This document shows, one piece after another, positions 37,701 through 51,766 of a DNA stretch of 64,000 bases (position 1 is its first letter; each line of letters begins with the position of its first letter). The translations under genes were made by a program, and so were the position numbers. The notes under the pieces are model-generated. The model was not told the origin of the DNA and made no database searches. It worked only from the letters and a program-made list of their open reading frames with translations. Origin of the DNA: Chromobotia macracanthus (lineage: Eukaryota > Chordata > Actinopteri > Cypriniformes > Botiidae); contig JAZGTH010000006.1 of assembly GCA_036877525.1 (NCBI GenBank), positions 14,440,001 to 14,504,000 on the forward strand. Reading direction: 5' to 3'.

Positions 37701-40700
37701 CTTTCTCCACACAGAAATACTAAGTGCAAGATGTACTTTTCTCAGCATGAAGGGTGTGTTTTTCACTGTGCGATTTACCAAACTAAAGTTTGGTTTATTT
37801 TATGCCCTTTAATTATAATTTTATTGAGTCAACAGAGTGAGCATGCATATGCATGGCGTTTCTGTTCAAAGTATTTCTTCCAATTTACTACCAATGAATG
37901 CCATGTGTGTAAAAGTACAAAAAACATGTCATGGATATAATAACCAGAGGATCACGTTTAACCATGGGTCCATCTCATTCTTCAAGTTCCTGAAAAGGAA
38001 GGCCTCTATACTGCCACATTCTTTTTCAGTTCTACAATCCACAAACATTTTACTTAATCAAACTTGCTGACGCAGTTGCTGGAATGATCTTCAAAAGAGT
38101 ACAGAAATACGATTAACATTTAAATCTGGATTGTGCAGGTGAAACCCATGAAGCTGTTTAGTGAGAACCCAACCATTTGTTCTGTAAGTCTGCACCTTCT
38201 GTATACCAATATGAATTTGATACTGCAGATAAAATCCTCATTGATCATGTCAAGCACCATGTTAACAATCAGGGTTCAGCAACAGAATGGATCTCCTTGC
38301 ATGTAATATAGATCATGCATAGCCAGCATGGACAATTGTTATGGAACATTACAGTAATGTTTACTCATTAAAAAAAAAAAAAAAAATCTTTCTCTACCCA
38401 TAAATAAAAGAAAAAGAATGTTGAATCCAGTAGATATCTTTGAAAATGACTTGAACAATTACAAAAGAAAATGACGTACCAGATAATACTTAATGCTTTT
38501 GAGAACTGCAACCTTTTACTGATTGAAAAACAAAACGTTTTTCCTCTAATCAATCTTTCACCACAAGTACAATATCCCAGCTTCTAATGGTCACACGGTT
38601 TCATTGCCTAAAAATAAATGGAAGACAGATCACTCTCAATATACAGACTTAGACCATCTGAAACTTTGCTACGACATTTTTTGGTATATCTAGTAATTCT
38701 CCAGGGCTGTAGCTGCTCCAGGGCACAGGAACGAGCAGCCTCATCCCTTACATTGAGTGCATTCCAGACTGCCCTTGTTTTTCAGCAGTTGAAAATGACG
38801 TATAAAGGTTGTTTGTTTGTGGTATTTGTTTTTTTATGTCTTAGTATTTCATATGGTACAGCGCTTTGGAACACACTGCAGTTTTAAAGATGAACTATGC
38901 TGAATTCTGGGCTGAAGACAGTACTCTTTTTGGATTGGTCGATCCCAGAATGCACTTCAGCAAAATATCTGCACATAAAGTTGAGGAAAATGTAAAGGAT
39001 ATAACACTTCCAAATCAGCAATTTGTAATTGAAGCAAGTATTTGTGACTTACAAATACTTGTGCTAAAGACAAGCTTTTGGTATGAATAGGTCATAAATA
39101 TCTTTGATGCTTTATGTGAGGAGTACTAGAAACATAGTGTGCTTGTTAATGTCGTCAATCCTCATAAAATGTGTAAAGCAGTTAATCAATTCTAATCGAT
39201 CCATTAAGGTTGTATTATAGTGAGGCTGCTGCCTGTACAGACAGTAAAAAGTGAGGCAGCACACTGGGGTTGGAACCAGGTCTAGGGTGTCAATGTTCTA
39301 GGCTAACTTCAGGTGATCATTGTAGCGTCACAGTTGGAAATACCCTGCAGAGAAGTTCACATACTCCTGCATTATTCAATGAAGGAGTATTATAATCATT
39401 GATAATCATTATTAAAAGGCAAGGCAGAGTTAATTCCAAACAGAAGAGAAATGTTGTGACAAGTGCTGCAGGCACACTGTTGCACACAAATTGCATCAGA
39501 ATCCATGACTTCCAAACTCAAGCCGTTTAAGGGATCATTGTGTCCATCTGTAACAGTGATATAAGAAAATCATTTAGAAAACTCAACAGGATGTGGTGTT
39601 GACACAAACCAGTGCTCAAAATTATGCCATTACATTATGGCAATTTATTTCTGTATTTTAAATGACATTTTATATACATTATATACCACATTTGGTGCAA
39701 ATTGGTAAAAATTCAAATTCAATAATATAAATTACATTTGCCATTCCTTATCATACTTTTAATATTTAATTTAAATACTATAACTATTTAACTTCACAAG
39801 TTGCAAAATTTAAATGTATTACCAGGACTAATTAGATGTTTAACATGAAGCAAAAATTGTAGCAAAACCAATATTTAAATGTACTTTTCTAAATTGCATT
39901 TTCACTCACAAGTAGGACACCTGAAATTACATTTTCATTAAATACCAACAATGAATGTAGCAAAACTCAATGTGGATTTGAAAATGCATTACAAGCCGAT
40001 CACACCCTGCCCTGTCAATCATGGTGTGGGGACATAAGTAGTATTATAAATTTCCATTCTTTCTTTCTGTGCTATGTAACAATCAAAGCTTTATGCAAGG
40101 CTGAACTACCTCCTATGTTACTGTTAAGAAATGATAAACAAGATATGGTGCACCCAGGAACTGGGAAGTATGCCAAATGCTTGAGCAGGCAGAAAGATAT
40201 ATGTAGTTGTGATTCCTGTGTACTCTGTGTACTAAGTCTCTTTCTAAGCTGACACTTGAACAGTCTTTAATAAAAACCTCAACATCTCCACCCTGGACTC
40301 CTCGTCTCTTCATTCATGATCTAACATTTTGGCATCACAGAAGGATGAAACCTGTGTAAACCTGTACCAATATGGTGTTGCTGTATTTAATGTGCCTACA
40401 CAGTGGCTAGACGGTACATTTAGAGTTGCAGATTAAAGCAGAGGAAGAACGGGTGGACCTGGTTTGACGGATTGAGGGGGCACAGTGGCAACGATTTGTC
40501 AAGTGAGAGTGTGACAGACTGAGGTACCGCCGAATCGCCTAACCATCAGAGGTTCAGACCAGACGTTGGCTATTCTTCCTGGGTAAGAGAGCCTTCAGAG
40601 GTCACAGATTATCATAAATAATCATTAATAGTACCAACCAGCGAGTGAGTATGTCCGTTAGCTTCTGCTTTAAGAGATCTATGAAAACGGAGGAGTTAGA

Positions 40701-43700
40701 GTCTGGGGTGGAGGAATCTGATTACTGTAAAGTGCAAAATGTGCTACTGAAATGCTTAGAACGTCTAGAAAACAGACGGAAGCATGAGGAAAAGCTTTTA
40801 AATAAGTTTGAAACGGAAAAATTATGGGGAAGCTTGGACAGTTGATGAACTTTTGAAAGTTTTCACAGAAACCATGAAAAAGAAACCCTCAAATGAGGTT
40901 GTGCATGCTTTGATTTTGAAAGGCAGACAATTGAATACAGTCATTGACAGGCAACAAAAGAAAGAATTTAAAGAAGCTCATGACAGAGTTCAAAGGCTGC
41001 AAAAGGCTATTGATTCACTAACAGGGCAACTGAGAGTGGTAAATGGAAAACTCCATTTGGAAAGATGCAAGTGGCTAAAGTAAAAGAACATTGGGCATCA
41101 GAATGTAGGAAAAAGAAGGCTGAAGGAAAAGATCTACAACCCCCAAGCTAGAATCTCCATCTGATAATTCCCTCAGTGCAAAGTTTGCAAAACTGACTAT
41201 AGATCAGAAAAAAGCATTATTAGCAGCTGTCCAGACACAGGAAAACTAGAATGCTGTTCCCTCCATGCCCTGGGGGGAATAGCAACTGTGATTGACCACC
41301 ATCCTGATGGGTTTTATGCTACAGCTTTGATTAATGGGCATAAAATTATTTTTTTAATTGACACGGGCTGAGATTACAGTAATACCTGATAACAATTATT
41401 CAAGTATTTTCTGTTACATGGGAGAAACTATTAGAGCAGACAGTGCTACGGGTAAAGTTGTTATGCTGAGCAAAACTACACCTATTATGATAACCATTGA
41501 GGGTACAGATGTATTGGCTGCAGTATGGGTCGGGCCAGTCTCACAGCCTCTACTAGGCCTTGAAATACTGTGTAAACTACCAGGCAGTCTGCGGCTGCAG
41601 GGGAACACATTAATTTGGCTGAGACAGGTCATTCCCGTTGAGAAAAACACAGTTGCTTAGGAGAGTGTTTTGTATCCAGGGCACCCTGCTTGGTCGACTG
41701 CTCAGAGGGAGTTTGGCCTTATAAAAATGAGTGTAGTGTCTGGCATGGCCCAATATTTGGATCATGTATGGATCATAAAATACCCCTTTTTACTTAAGAC
41801 ATACAAACCTAGTGTGGGGGCTTGAAAGACCCTAGGCTCCAGAGAGTCTGGAGGCAAACCTGGTCCAGCTGGGGGGTCCAGCTTCTGGCTCAGTCCATCT
41901 GAGACAGACTCTGGACATCACTTCAGCTAACTTTGTCGATCTCCGGAACTTGACGAACTCCACTTCTGAACCACTCAGGACTCTCTCTCCATGCGCATTT
42001 GGATTCGCCCTCTGCACTAGAGCTCAATGCAAGTATCCATATTCTATACACATAGAATAGCTGCGCTAAGTTGTGCCCCTTTAGTAAGGTGATTCTACTG
42101 GTGGTTCATTCAGAATGTTTAGCTGATTTGACTTGCACAGGCTTAACATCCTCTTTCTCTCTCTCTCCTTGCTCTCTTTACTTTTGGTTATGTGTTCAAT
42201 GTGTGTAGGTTTATGTCTAGTTATATGTTACATGTTCCCCTGTAGTGTACTTTAATAAACACCCATGTGTATCCACCCTTGATTGTTGCTGCGTTTAATG
42301 CTCACAAATAAGGTTACTTAAACTGTGTTCAATCTTTCTACATGCTCTAAAGTCCTGTTAAAGCAGAGAAGTGTTGTTTTCAAGGACCGACAAATAATGT
42401 TTCTTAGATTAAATAAGACCGCGTATGCACTCGCTGGACGAATGCAAAAGCTGATGATTGGAATCATCCCTCCTGATCAGGTACTACAAAATATGTATAT
42501 TTAATAACGATTAATTATATGCATTTTCCTTTGAGTTTCATTCCACAAATGAAATGGTGTTTTAAACAACACTGTTCATTGATGTGTGTTTATGTGCATA
42601 TGTATGTATGTGTATATGGGCTGAGGTATAAGGGCTGAGGTAGTGCTAAATTTGAAAATACAGGGAATAATTCGAAAAACATCCTCCAGCAGCAACTCAC
42701 CAATGTGGCCTATAAAGAAACCTAATGGTAAATGGAGGCTGACAACTGAATACAGAGGACTGAACAAGTATGTTGATAAAATAAAACCGCTGGTAGCTGA
42801 TCCTTCTGTTGTTTTCTCTTGTATACGTGCTGATGCTACAATTTTTTCTGAAATAGACATATCCAATGGATTTTGGTCAGTGCCCCTTCATGAATCCTGT
42901 CAGGATTGGTTAGTTTTACATGCAATGGGCAAAAATATACATGGAATAGATTACTTCAAGGGCTTCATGATAGTCCCACAGTTTATCATCAGGCCCTAAA
43001 AGGAACAAATGGGACAGACAGTCAATCTTATTTCAGTACGTAGATGACATTTTGATATGTAGTACTGATTAGAATACGACTTGCTGCATGCTGATGGTCA
43101 TGTAGTTAGTCGAAACAAAGCTCAATGTGCAAAACCTTCAGTTGTTTTCCTAGGACAAGTGATATCTGCTCAAGGCCGACTCCCCTTGCCAAGTCATACC
43201 GCTGCACTAGACAATCTAAAGTTACCCACAACAATACATGAACTCAGATAAGTATTGGGGTTGTTTAACTTCTGTCGACTATGGGTAGAAAATTATGCAA
43301 AAAAACCATCAGAATTACAGATAGCTCTGAAGGGCCATGCCAAGGACAATAAACAAGTTGTCCTTTCTAACGCTGCAGTGCAGCAATTCGAGCAACTAAA
43401 ACTTGAATTGAAACACGTACCTGCCCTCGCCTGCCCGAAAGCGGCTGATTATCATTTGTTTGTAGCAGAGAAACAAGGTTACATGTCCTCTGTCAACAAT
43501 GAGGCACAGAACTTAAACCTGTAGGTTATTATAGCTCTGCCCTGGATAGTGTGGCTAAAGGCTTTGCACCATTTGTGAGAGCCCTTGAAGCATTGATGGA
43601 GGTAAAGAGGATGAGGGATGTGACAAACTTGAGTTATGGCAACAAGATGCAATAATCACAGACCCGATCTCTGATCCAGACATATCACTGTATGTAGATG

Positions 43701-46700
43701 GCTCTTCACAAATTGTGGAAGGGGTTAGAGGTGCATCTTATTCTGTAATGGATGAAAATCAAGTTTTAAAAGCAGCTAGACTGCCAGATAACACCACAGA
43801 ACAAGTGGCAGAACTAATTGCACTCACTGAAGCTTGCAAAATAGCTGAGGGTAAGAGATGTAACATTTACACAGACAGCAGATATGCCTTTGGGGTAGTG
43901 CATGTTTTTGGGCAAATATGGAAGGCTAGGGGATACAACACAAGTATAGGTACACCAATACTAAACCAGAAGGAAGTCACAGAGTTGGTAGATGCACTCA
44001 ACTTGCCTGCAGTGGTATCAGTTCTCAAGGTTAAAGCACACACCAAGGGTGACATGACACAAGAAAAGGGAAACAAAAAGAGCAGATCTAGCAGCCAAGG
44101 CTGCAGCATTGGCTCAACCATAGCCACAACAAACAGTAATAATAAATCAGTTGAAACTGACTAATCTGACCTCTATTAGAGAGATACAAGAAGCATGCCA
44201 ACATCAATCTGATGGTGTAACTGTTCATGACTTTTTACCAGGACAAATGGTTTATGTTAAAATTCTAAGACGGGAAAGGTTAGGTCCTAAATGGGAATGA
44301 CCTTACCAAAGGGAGAGACATCAACTGGCTTTATCAACTTACTGTTGCACACTGCTTTCCTGTTTTATGTTTTTTTTTCCTGTTTTACAGAACCTGAGCA
44401 CATGCCAACTGCGTTTAAACATCTCAGTGAAGGTGACAGCCATCGACTACCGACATGGGCATCAAAGTACTGCTTTCTGCCACGAGAACCATTCACGTAT
44501 GACCTGCTGAGTCCCTAACCTAACCATACAATTCACCATAGGGGAAATTATTTGTAAAGAACATTTTCACTTTGTTTATTTTATGTAGGGTCAGTGCTGA
44601 TCTGGAAAGAAACAACAGTTCAGCATCACCCAAAGGACATTCCATTACATGTTACTGATATAATTAATAGTATTTGTGATTGTGATTTTATCTCTGATAC
44701 AGGCCAAGTCATACATGTTGAGTTAAATCCAACTAGTACAAAATGGTGTTTATTATCACAATAATTTTGGCACTATTAAATGTCCTGGGGGGGGACTCAG
44801 CTCTTTCTAGTTAATGATCCTTTACTGATAACAGCAAGTGGAAATTCTTGGTGGCAATACATGAATTACACAGTGACAACTGCCCTTTTAGAGGATTGCA
44901 TTATATGTCAGAAACTTCCAGGTTCTAAGACATTGATTAATAGTCCCTATACGTGGGGGAGCCATTAAAAAGAGGTACAGGAAACATTTACACTAGTGGG
45001 TCCTTTGACATGGGGATATACAAGCGTACAATGCCTTGAGTGTATGTCTTTGACTGAATTTGATGCATTTACTGTGCATTAAAGCATGTACTGATTTTGG
45101 TATGCTAGAGATGATGAGATACCTCCAAATGCAGCTGATGTTATATGGTTGGAAGTAGTGAACAAGACTGAATGCTATTGGTTTCCCGAAACAGGGAAGG
45201 GAATAACTGACTATAGGAATGCCACTGGTTTATGATATAGGACAGAGGGGTAAATCCCATATCAATGATAATGTATACTAACAAAGTCCCTGATTTTCAT
45301 AAGTGGCAAGATAGCGCAGTGTCCAGCTTTTACTGGGTCTGTGGTAGTAAGACATACACGCCCTGATTGCTGGAAAAGGATTATGTACAAGAGTTCCTTC
45401 AATGGAAGATATTTCTGTTGTCAGGTTGGTTCATAAAGCCAAAAATAGCACCATGAAAGGACACAGGAAACAGCATGATATAGTCATCCCTAAAGATCCT
45501 ACTGTGTAGATGCTATAGGACAACCCAGAGATATCCCTAATGAATTTAAAGCTTGTAATGAAATTGTGAGTGGGTTTGAGTCTATCTTAGTATGGGTTAC
45601 ACCAAACCAAAAAATTCTGAATGTATAAATTATTTACATTACAATCAACACAGAATGACTAATTATACCGATAAGGCTTTAAAAGCATTGGGAAGACAAT
45701 CAGACGCTACCAGCAGAATGACTCTTCAAAACCGAATGGTTTTAGATTATTTACTTGCTGATAAGGGAGGTGTCTGAACAATGATCAGTGATACTTGCTG
45801 TACCTATATCCCCATGGAAACTGGCCCAGATGGAAACTTTACAAAGGTTATGACAAAGTTACACAATCTGCAGAGAGAGATGTATAACAATATAGGCAAG
45901 GAATGGACCCTCTCAGGGTTATTTGATGGCCTCCTCGGAGGATGGGGAAGTTTGATCTCGATGTTGGTGTCAGGGTCCTGGCGTCCTGTTTTGCACCTGG
46001 CAGAGAAGATCTGTTCTTTCAAGAGCATGTAGAAGGGCAATGTGAACTGGCGCCATCCAAACTTTTCAAAGAATGTTTTAATGATTATGAAAGTTTGCTT
46101 GCATTTAATCAGCCTACTAATCAAATATTTTATATGATTAAAGGGGGGAATGTGGGGACATTAGTATTATAAATTTCCATTCTTTTCTTTCTATGCTGTG
46201 TAACAGCACTTGAACAGCACTTGAACAGTAACGGCCTTTAATAAAAACCTCAACATCTCCACCCTGGACTCGTCTCTTCATTCATGATCTAACAATGGCA
46301 TCAATATAAGTACACTATCAACACCAAATTAAGTGAAGTCAGCAAATAATTATAATAAATAATTCTGATTTCAATATTCAAGTAATTACATTTTACACTC
46401 ATAAGGTGGATGTCAAGATTTTTAATGAGTTACAGTTCAAATGCAGGTTTAATTTTATCGCACAAAGTTGTTGTACAGTTTCAGAGGACAACTGAGTTGT
46501 ATATACTATTTTTCAGTGCTTTTGTGTTATGTACAAAAAGCACAGTTCTAAAGTTTATGTATGTAATATGTAAACTGTATTACATACCAATACAGTTTAC
46601 ATACCAAATGTATTGGTATGTAAACTTTAGTTTACTTCTGTATTCTGTTTCTTCTCAGTTCTCAAGAAGCAGTGACCCATACAGAGGGAAAGAAGTTTAT

Positions 46701-49700
46701 AGGGAATAAGGCAGAGATACGCTCTAGCTGTTCATGGACAGGTTCTCTAATTACAGTAACTAAACAGAGTGAATTCAGAGGAACCTTCAGACTTCCTGAA
46801 ACAAAAGGAAGCTCTATGCTCACAGAGTCAGGAATCAATAAAATTGTAGCTTTGTAATTAAATAAACATATGTTCAGCATATTAAACTAAATTATTTACA
46901 CAAAACTAATTCCAAACATCCAGACTTATACATTCAGATCAAAACATGTCTAAAGAAAAACTCCACTCCAGATTTTACTCACCCTCATGCTATCCCAGAT
47001 GTTTATGGCTTTCTTCAGTCAAACACCATCAGCCTCACTAGCTACATGGACAGCTACACAGGCAAAAACCACAGACAGCACACCGCCAAACACTCTGAAC
47101 AATTTCTTTGCTCGTTTTGACCGCCGGAAAGAAGAGACAAATACTCTCACTGCATTACCAAAGGAACAGGAAGAATCCTTAAGGCCTGTGCAGACCAGCT
47201 AGTAGGGATATTCACCACCATTTTAATCTCTTGCTACTTCAATCCACAGTCATCACCTACCTCAAATCAGTTACAATCCTCCCAGTACCAAAGAAAAGTA
47301 CAGTGAACATTTTGCATTGCATTGTCACAACTTTTACACCCACAAATAGAAAACATTTTAAAATTGTCCTTAAACATTCTCCATAGTTTACTGACAACTC
47401 TGTAGAGCTTCTAAACAGCATTTCGTTGTTTCCACTAAATAATGACACTAAAGAGCTTTTCTTTTCTATTATTTATAATAACTCTGAGTAATGAGTGAGA
47501 ACTTGGGCAGGGGGGTGTATCACGTTACTATAAGGTTGTTTTAACATATCACTGCAACATTTTACCAAAATCGAGACTGAGTACATTTGTCCAAAATCGT
47601 GTTATAAAAGCTATTTAAGACAATACTGGCTGATTAGATGGAAATGCTAGGCTAAACTGCAAACTGTTTGCTCTTTTTCTCCTCATCGCTTCCACATCTC
47701 AGACCTCAAAGAAAATATAACCCTTTATAGACATAGATTTTAAAGTTAAAAAAACACTGTATTTATTGAAACAACCAGTTCTTTATTTATTCTTCTAAGA
47801 TGTTTACATTCAGCTCTGCTGTGTGGGCAAAAAAAAAAAAACATAGTCAGCCCAACTCCCCAACCATTTTCTCATCAGATCTACATAAATCTCATAGCGA
47901 CCTATTTTGAGCTCTAAAAGGTCCATTTTTACTGAAAGATGAGGAATTGGCATTTATGCTTATGAACAATGTTACAAAAACATTTCTGTCAAGTTCAAAT
48001 TCAATTAAAACCCTAAACTTTTGTCTTGACACCAGGAATGTAGTTAAAACCAAATACCCTACATAGCCATAAGCGAATCATACCTTCCAATTGGCTAACT
48101 GCTGAGACTCAATGATCTTGATAAATGCCCCCATCAGAATACCTGAAACAGAAAAGTCAAACATGTGTTCTAGTAATTATTGTGATTACAGTCTTAGGGA
48201 AGTTGCTTTATGGACATATAGCTTGCTAAGATAGATGCTGTTCACAGTTTAAATTATAGCTGCTTGTTATGTGATGTGTGTGAAGTAGTTAAAGTGCAGT
48301 GTATAGAGAAGGGCAGGGGTGGGTTGAGATTATGTCAGTTCGCATTAAGTAATCAGACAGCTTGAGGAAAAAAGCTGTCCCTTGGTCGGCTAGTGCAGGT
48401 CCGGATGCAGCGGTACCATCTACCTGAAGGCAGTAGGGACAGCAGGCCGTGACTTGGGTGGCTAGAGTCAATGATGATCCTCTGCCTTTCTCAGACAACG
48501 CCTGTTGTAGATCACCTCCTGTGATGTGGCAGGCAGTTCGCACCACCCTCTGCAGTGCCTTGCAGTTGAGGGCAGTGGTGTTTCCGTACCAGGCCATGAT
48601 GCAACCAGACAGAATGCTCTCCACAGTGCAGGTGTAGAATGATCTGAGGGTGTTGCGGTTAATACCGAACTTCCTTAGACGCCTGAGGTAGCAGAGGTTA
48701 CCTGGTGGGCACTGGTGGGCTTTCTTCACTACTGCATCTGCGAGAGCGGACCATGTGAGGTCTTCAGTGATATGAACAGCGAGGAACCTGAAGCTGTTGA
48801 CCCACTCCACTAGCAACCCATTGATGGTAATGGGGGTGTGTTCTCTTTCTTGACATCCGCTACAGAGACAGAGAGCGTACTCACATCTGTATTGGCGGTC
48901 GCAGGAGCTCTCTCCGTGAGTGCGGGGTTATTTGTTTCTAAACGAGCATAAAAAGAATTTGGCTCATCCAGGAAAGAGGCAGCTGTGTTTAAAGCGGAGT
49001 GTTTATTTCTCTTTAAGTCCGTGATGTTATTGATTCCCTGCCACATGCTTCGTGTTATTTGAGTTGAACTGACCTTCTATTTTTTCTCTATACTGGTGTT
49101 TGGCATAGCTGGTGCGTTTGTACATCTCCGCATCTCCAGAATTAAACGCAGATGCTCGCGCTTTCAAGGCTGTTCAAACATTGTTTATCCACGGTTTATT
49201 GTTGGCTAGATCCGGATAGTTTTGATCAGCACAATGTCATCTATGCACTTCTTAATGAAACACGTAACATTATCCGAGTAGACCTGGATGTCGCCATCGG
49301 AGGCAGACCGGAACATGTCCCAGTCCATGTGATCAAAACAGTCCTGTAGCATAGAATCTGATTGGTCTGACCAGCACTGGATTGTCCTAAGGGCGGGTGC
49401 TTCCTGTTTCAGATTGTGCCTGTAAGCGGGCAGCAGCACGGAAGAGTGGTCCGATTTGCCGAAGGGTGGGCGGGGAAGGGCCTTCTGTCCTGGAAGGAAG
49501 AGTAACAGTGATCCAAAATCTGGTTTCCACGTGTGTTGCATGTTATATGCTGGAAGAATGTATTATTGTCCTGAGGTTGGCCTTGTTAAAATCACCAGTT
49601 ATAACGAACGCAATCTCAGGTTGCGCGGTTTCCTGCTCGCTTATAGTGCCATACAGTTCTTTGAGTGCCTGATGCGTGGACGTATAAAGCTGTGATGATA

Positions 49701-51670
49701 ACAGCCATAAACTCCCTCGGCAGCCAGTATGGCTGACACAAAAGCATGAGGTATTCCAGATCAGGGAAGTAAAAAGACTTTATAGAGTGCACATTCCTTC
49801 GATCACACCAAGCGTCATTGATCATAAAACATACACCCCCTCCTCTGCTCTTCACCGAGAGGTCTTTCGCCCTGTCCACACGGTGCATGGAGAAACCCAC
49901 GGGCTCGATGGCTGAATCTGGAACCTCCGCAGACATGCAGGTTTCCTTAAGGATGATAATGCAGCAGTCCTTTGTTTTTTTCCTGGTAGGAGATGCATGC
50001 CCTCAGTTCGCAGGGATTGTTGTCTTTCCTCTTTTCCGGGTGCGTTTCCGAGGTCGCGGCCAGGCCATCCAGACAAAGGGCTCTGTTGTTGTGTTTGTAA
50101 ACAGAGCGACTTCAGAGAACTTAAAGTCCGGGTTCCGGTGAGCAACAGTGTAGCCAATATCCAAAAGTGTTTGTTTATCATATACAATTAAACTGATGAC
50201 ATCACGCACGAAAGACAACATGGTTACATACAGAATAAACAAATAAATAAACAAACTGCCATACTCTGTGCTATCTTGGACTAATAGGCTTTCCGTCAAA
50301 TTTGTTGGAATGGTATCAGAGAGCACTGAGTATTCAACATGTATTCCATAAGTTTTTATTGTGTGCGTCGCTCGATTCTACAAACTAAGTTTCATGCAAA
50401 TTGGAAAAATGCTGTAGGAGGAGTTGGAAAAAGTAGGTTATCAATATAATTTGTGTTAATACCTCTTACCATTCTCATATACTGTGTCTACGAATTGTTC
50501 GCCGATCATGCAATAATGAATATGAGGCTGTATCTTGGCAACACTTTGTTGTGTTGACACGAAACCTGGTACGTCATCACTGCAGAGGGTGCATACAGAG
50601 TTTCATCACAGCGCCACCTAATGGTCCAGAGATATAAAAAATGGCTGTTTTTTGTTATAGCTTTTGAATGCTTTGGTCTATAATTATGAGGGTGGTCTCA
50701 AGATTCCTTGAGGCATGCAGAGTCAAACACTATCTGATGTTTAATTTGGTAGGTCATTTGGCATTGGCATTGCCCATTTTCAATTTTGTCTTAAAATGCA
50801 GCATTTAACAAACCCAATTGCATATCACTACGAAACTTTATTTGGTTCATCATTACCATATACTAAGGTGACCTGCAAAATTTGGGGCCAGCGCTACCTA
50901 GTAGTCAAAAGATGTAACAAATATTACGAAAATACATAGAACTTGTGATTGCAATAACATATTGTTATGCAACTTATTCCTTCTTTAGATTCTCTGGCTC
51001 ATGTACTACAATACCAAAATTGTCATAGTCAATGCTACTTGTTGTCAGCCAATTTGGTATGTAGAATCTACCGACAGTCCTGAGAAAAAGTAATGGAATT
51101 CACATCCATAACCCTTACCATTCTCGTATACCGCATGTATGAATTTTATGGTGAGCATGTAAAATTGGACATAAGGCGGTTTCTTTGCTATGCTTTGGTG
51201 CATTGACATGAAAGTTGGCATCACAGGCATATCCTGAGGGATAAAACAACTATATAAAAAAAAGTTGTTTTTGCTTATAATTTTGGATTATACTTGAATT
51301 TTACTTTGGTCTAAAATCATGGAAGTCTTTTTACATTCTTTACAAATGCAGTTGTTCTGAAGGCAAGCCCCATAATTGCTGCTTGCAGCTATATTTTGAT
51401 ATTGGAGTCCTCAGCACAAGCCAAAGAATCTAAAGAAAGTAGTTGCATGACAATGGCATTTTAATGGCACGTTATAAGCATTTTCATAAATGTTACACCG
51501 TCACCCTGTTGGCTTGCTTACTGGGAAACTGCTGACATTTAGCTTGGCTTAGGTTTTTGTAAACTGTTAATATTGCTTTAAATATAATGATCTAAATATA
51601 GTCTTAAAGTTTTTAATTTGTCTTTAAGAATACAGTTTGCAATAATAGCATGTGGATTCTGTGTTCTGTG

Positions 51671-51766
<96 letters not shown>

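Larger units (their letters stand above)
40025..46294 (+). mobile_element. endogenous retrovirus B: near-complete provirus with LTRs and 4-bp target duplication
   Basis: A provirus antisense to slc9a8 in the intron 37226-48083. It has a 5' LTR (40025-40326), a candidate primer site (40330), gag-like frames (40651-41083), protease (about 41330-41660), an inserted block (about 41812-42632), reverse transcriptase (42633-43524), RNase H (43685-44100), an integrase tail only (44170-44300), env (about 44300-46030), a polypurine tract (46140-46150) and a 3' LTR (46151-46294). ATGG flanks both ends (40021-40024, 46295-46298), the 4-bp duplication typical of gamma-type retroviruses. Every gene carries stops or frameshifts and the integrase core is gone. 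Its RNase H and Env resemble those of ERV A at the level of motifs, but the two are not close copies. Confidence 0.92.
46295..48083. other. slc9a8 intron right of ERV B
   Basis: Contains a palindromic block (46555-46635), a LINE fragment (46980-47310) and a shared unclassified repeat (47320-47385), each listed separately. The remainder is AT-rich without gene features. Confidence 0.5.
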
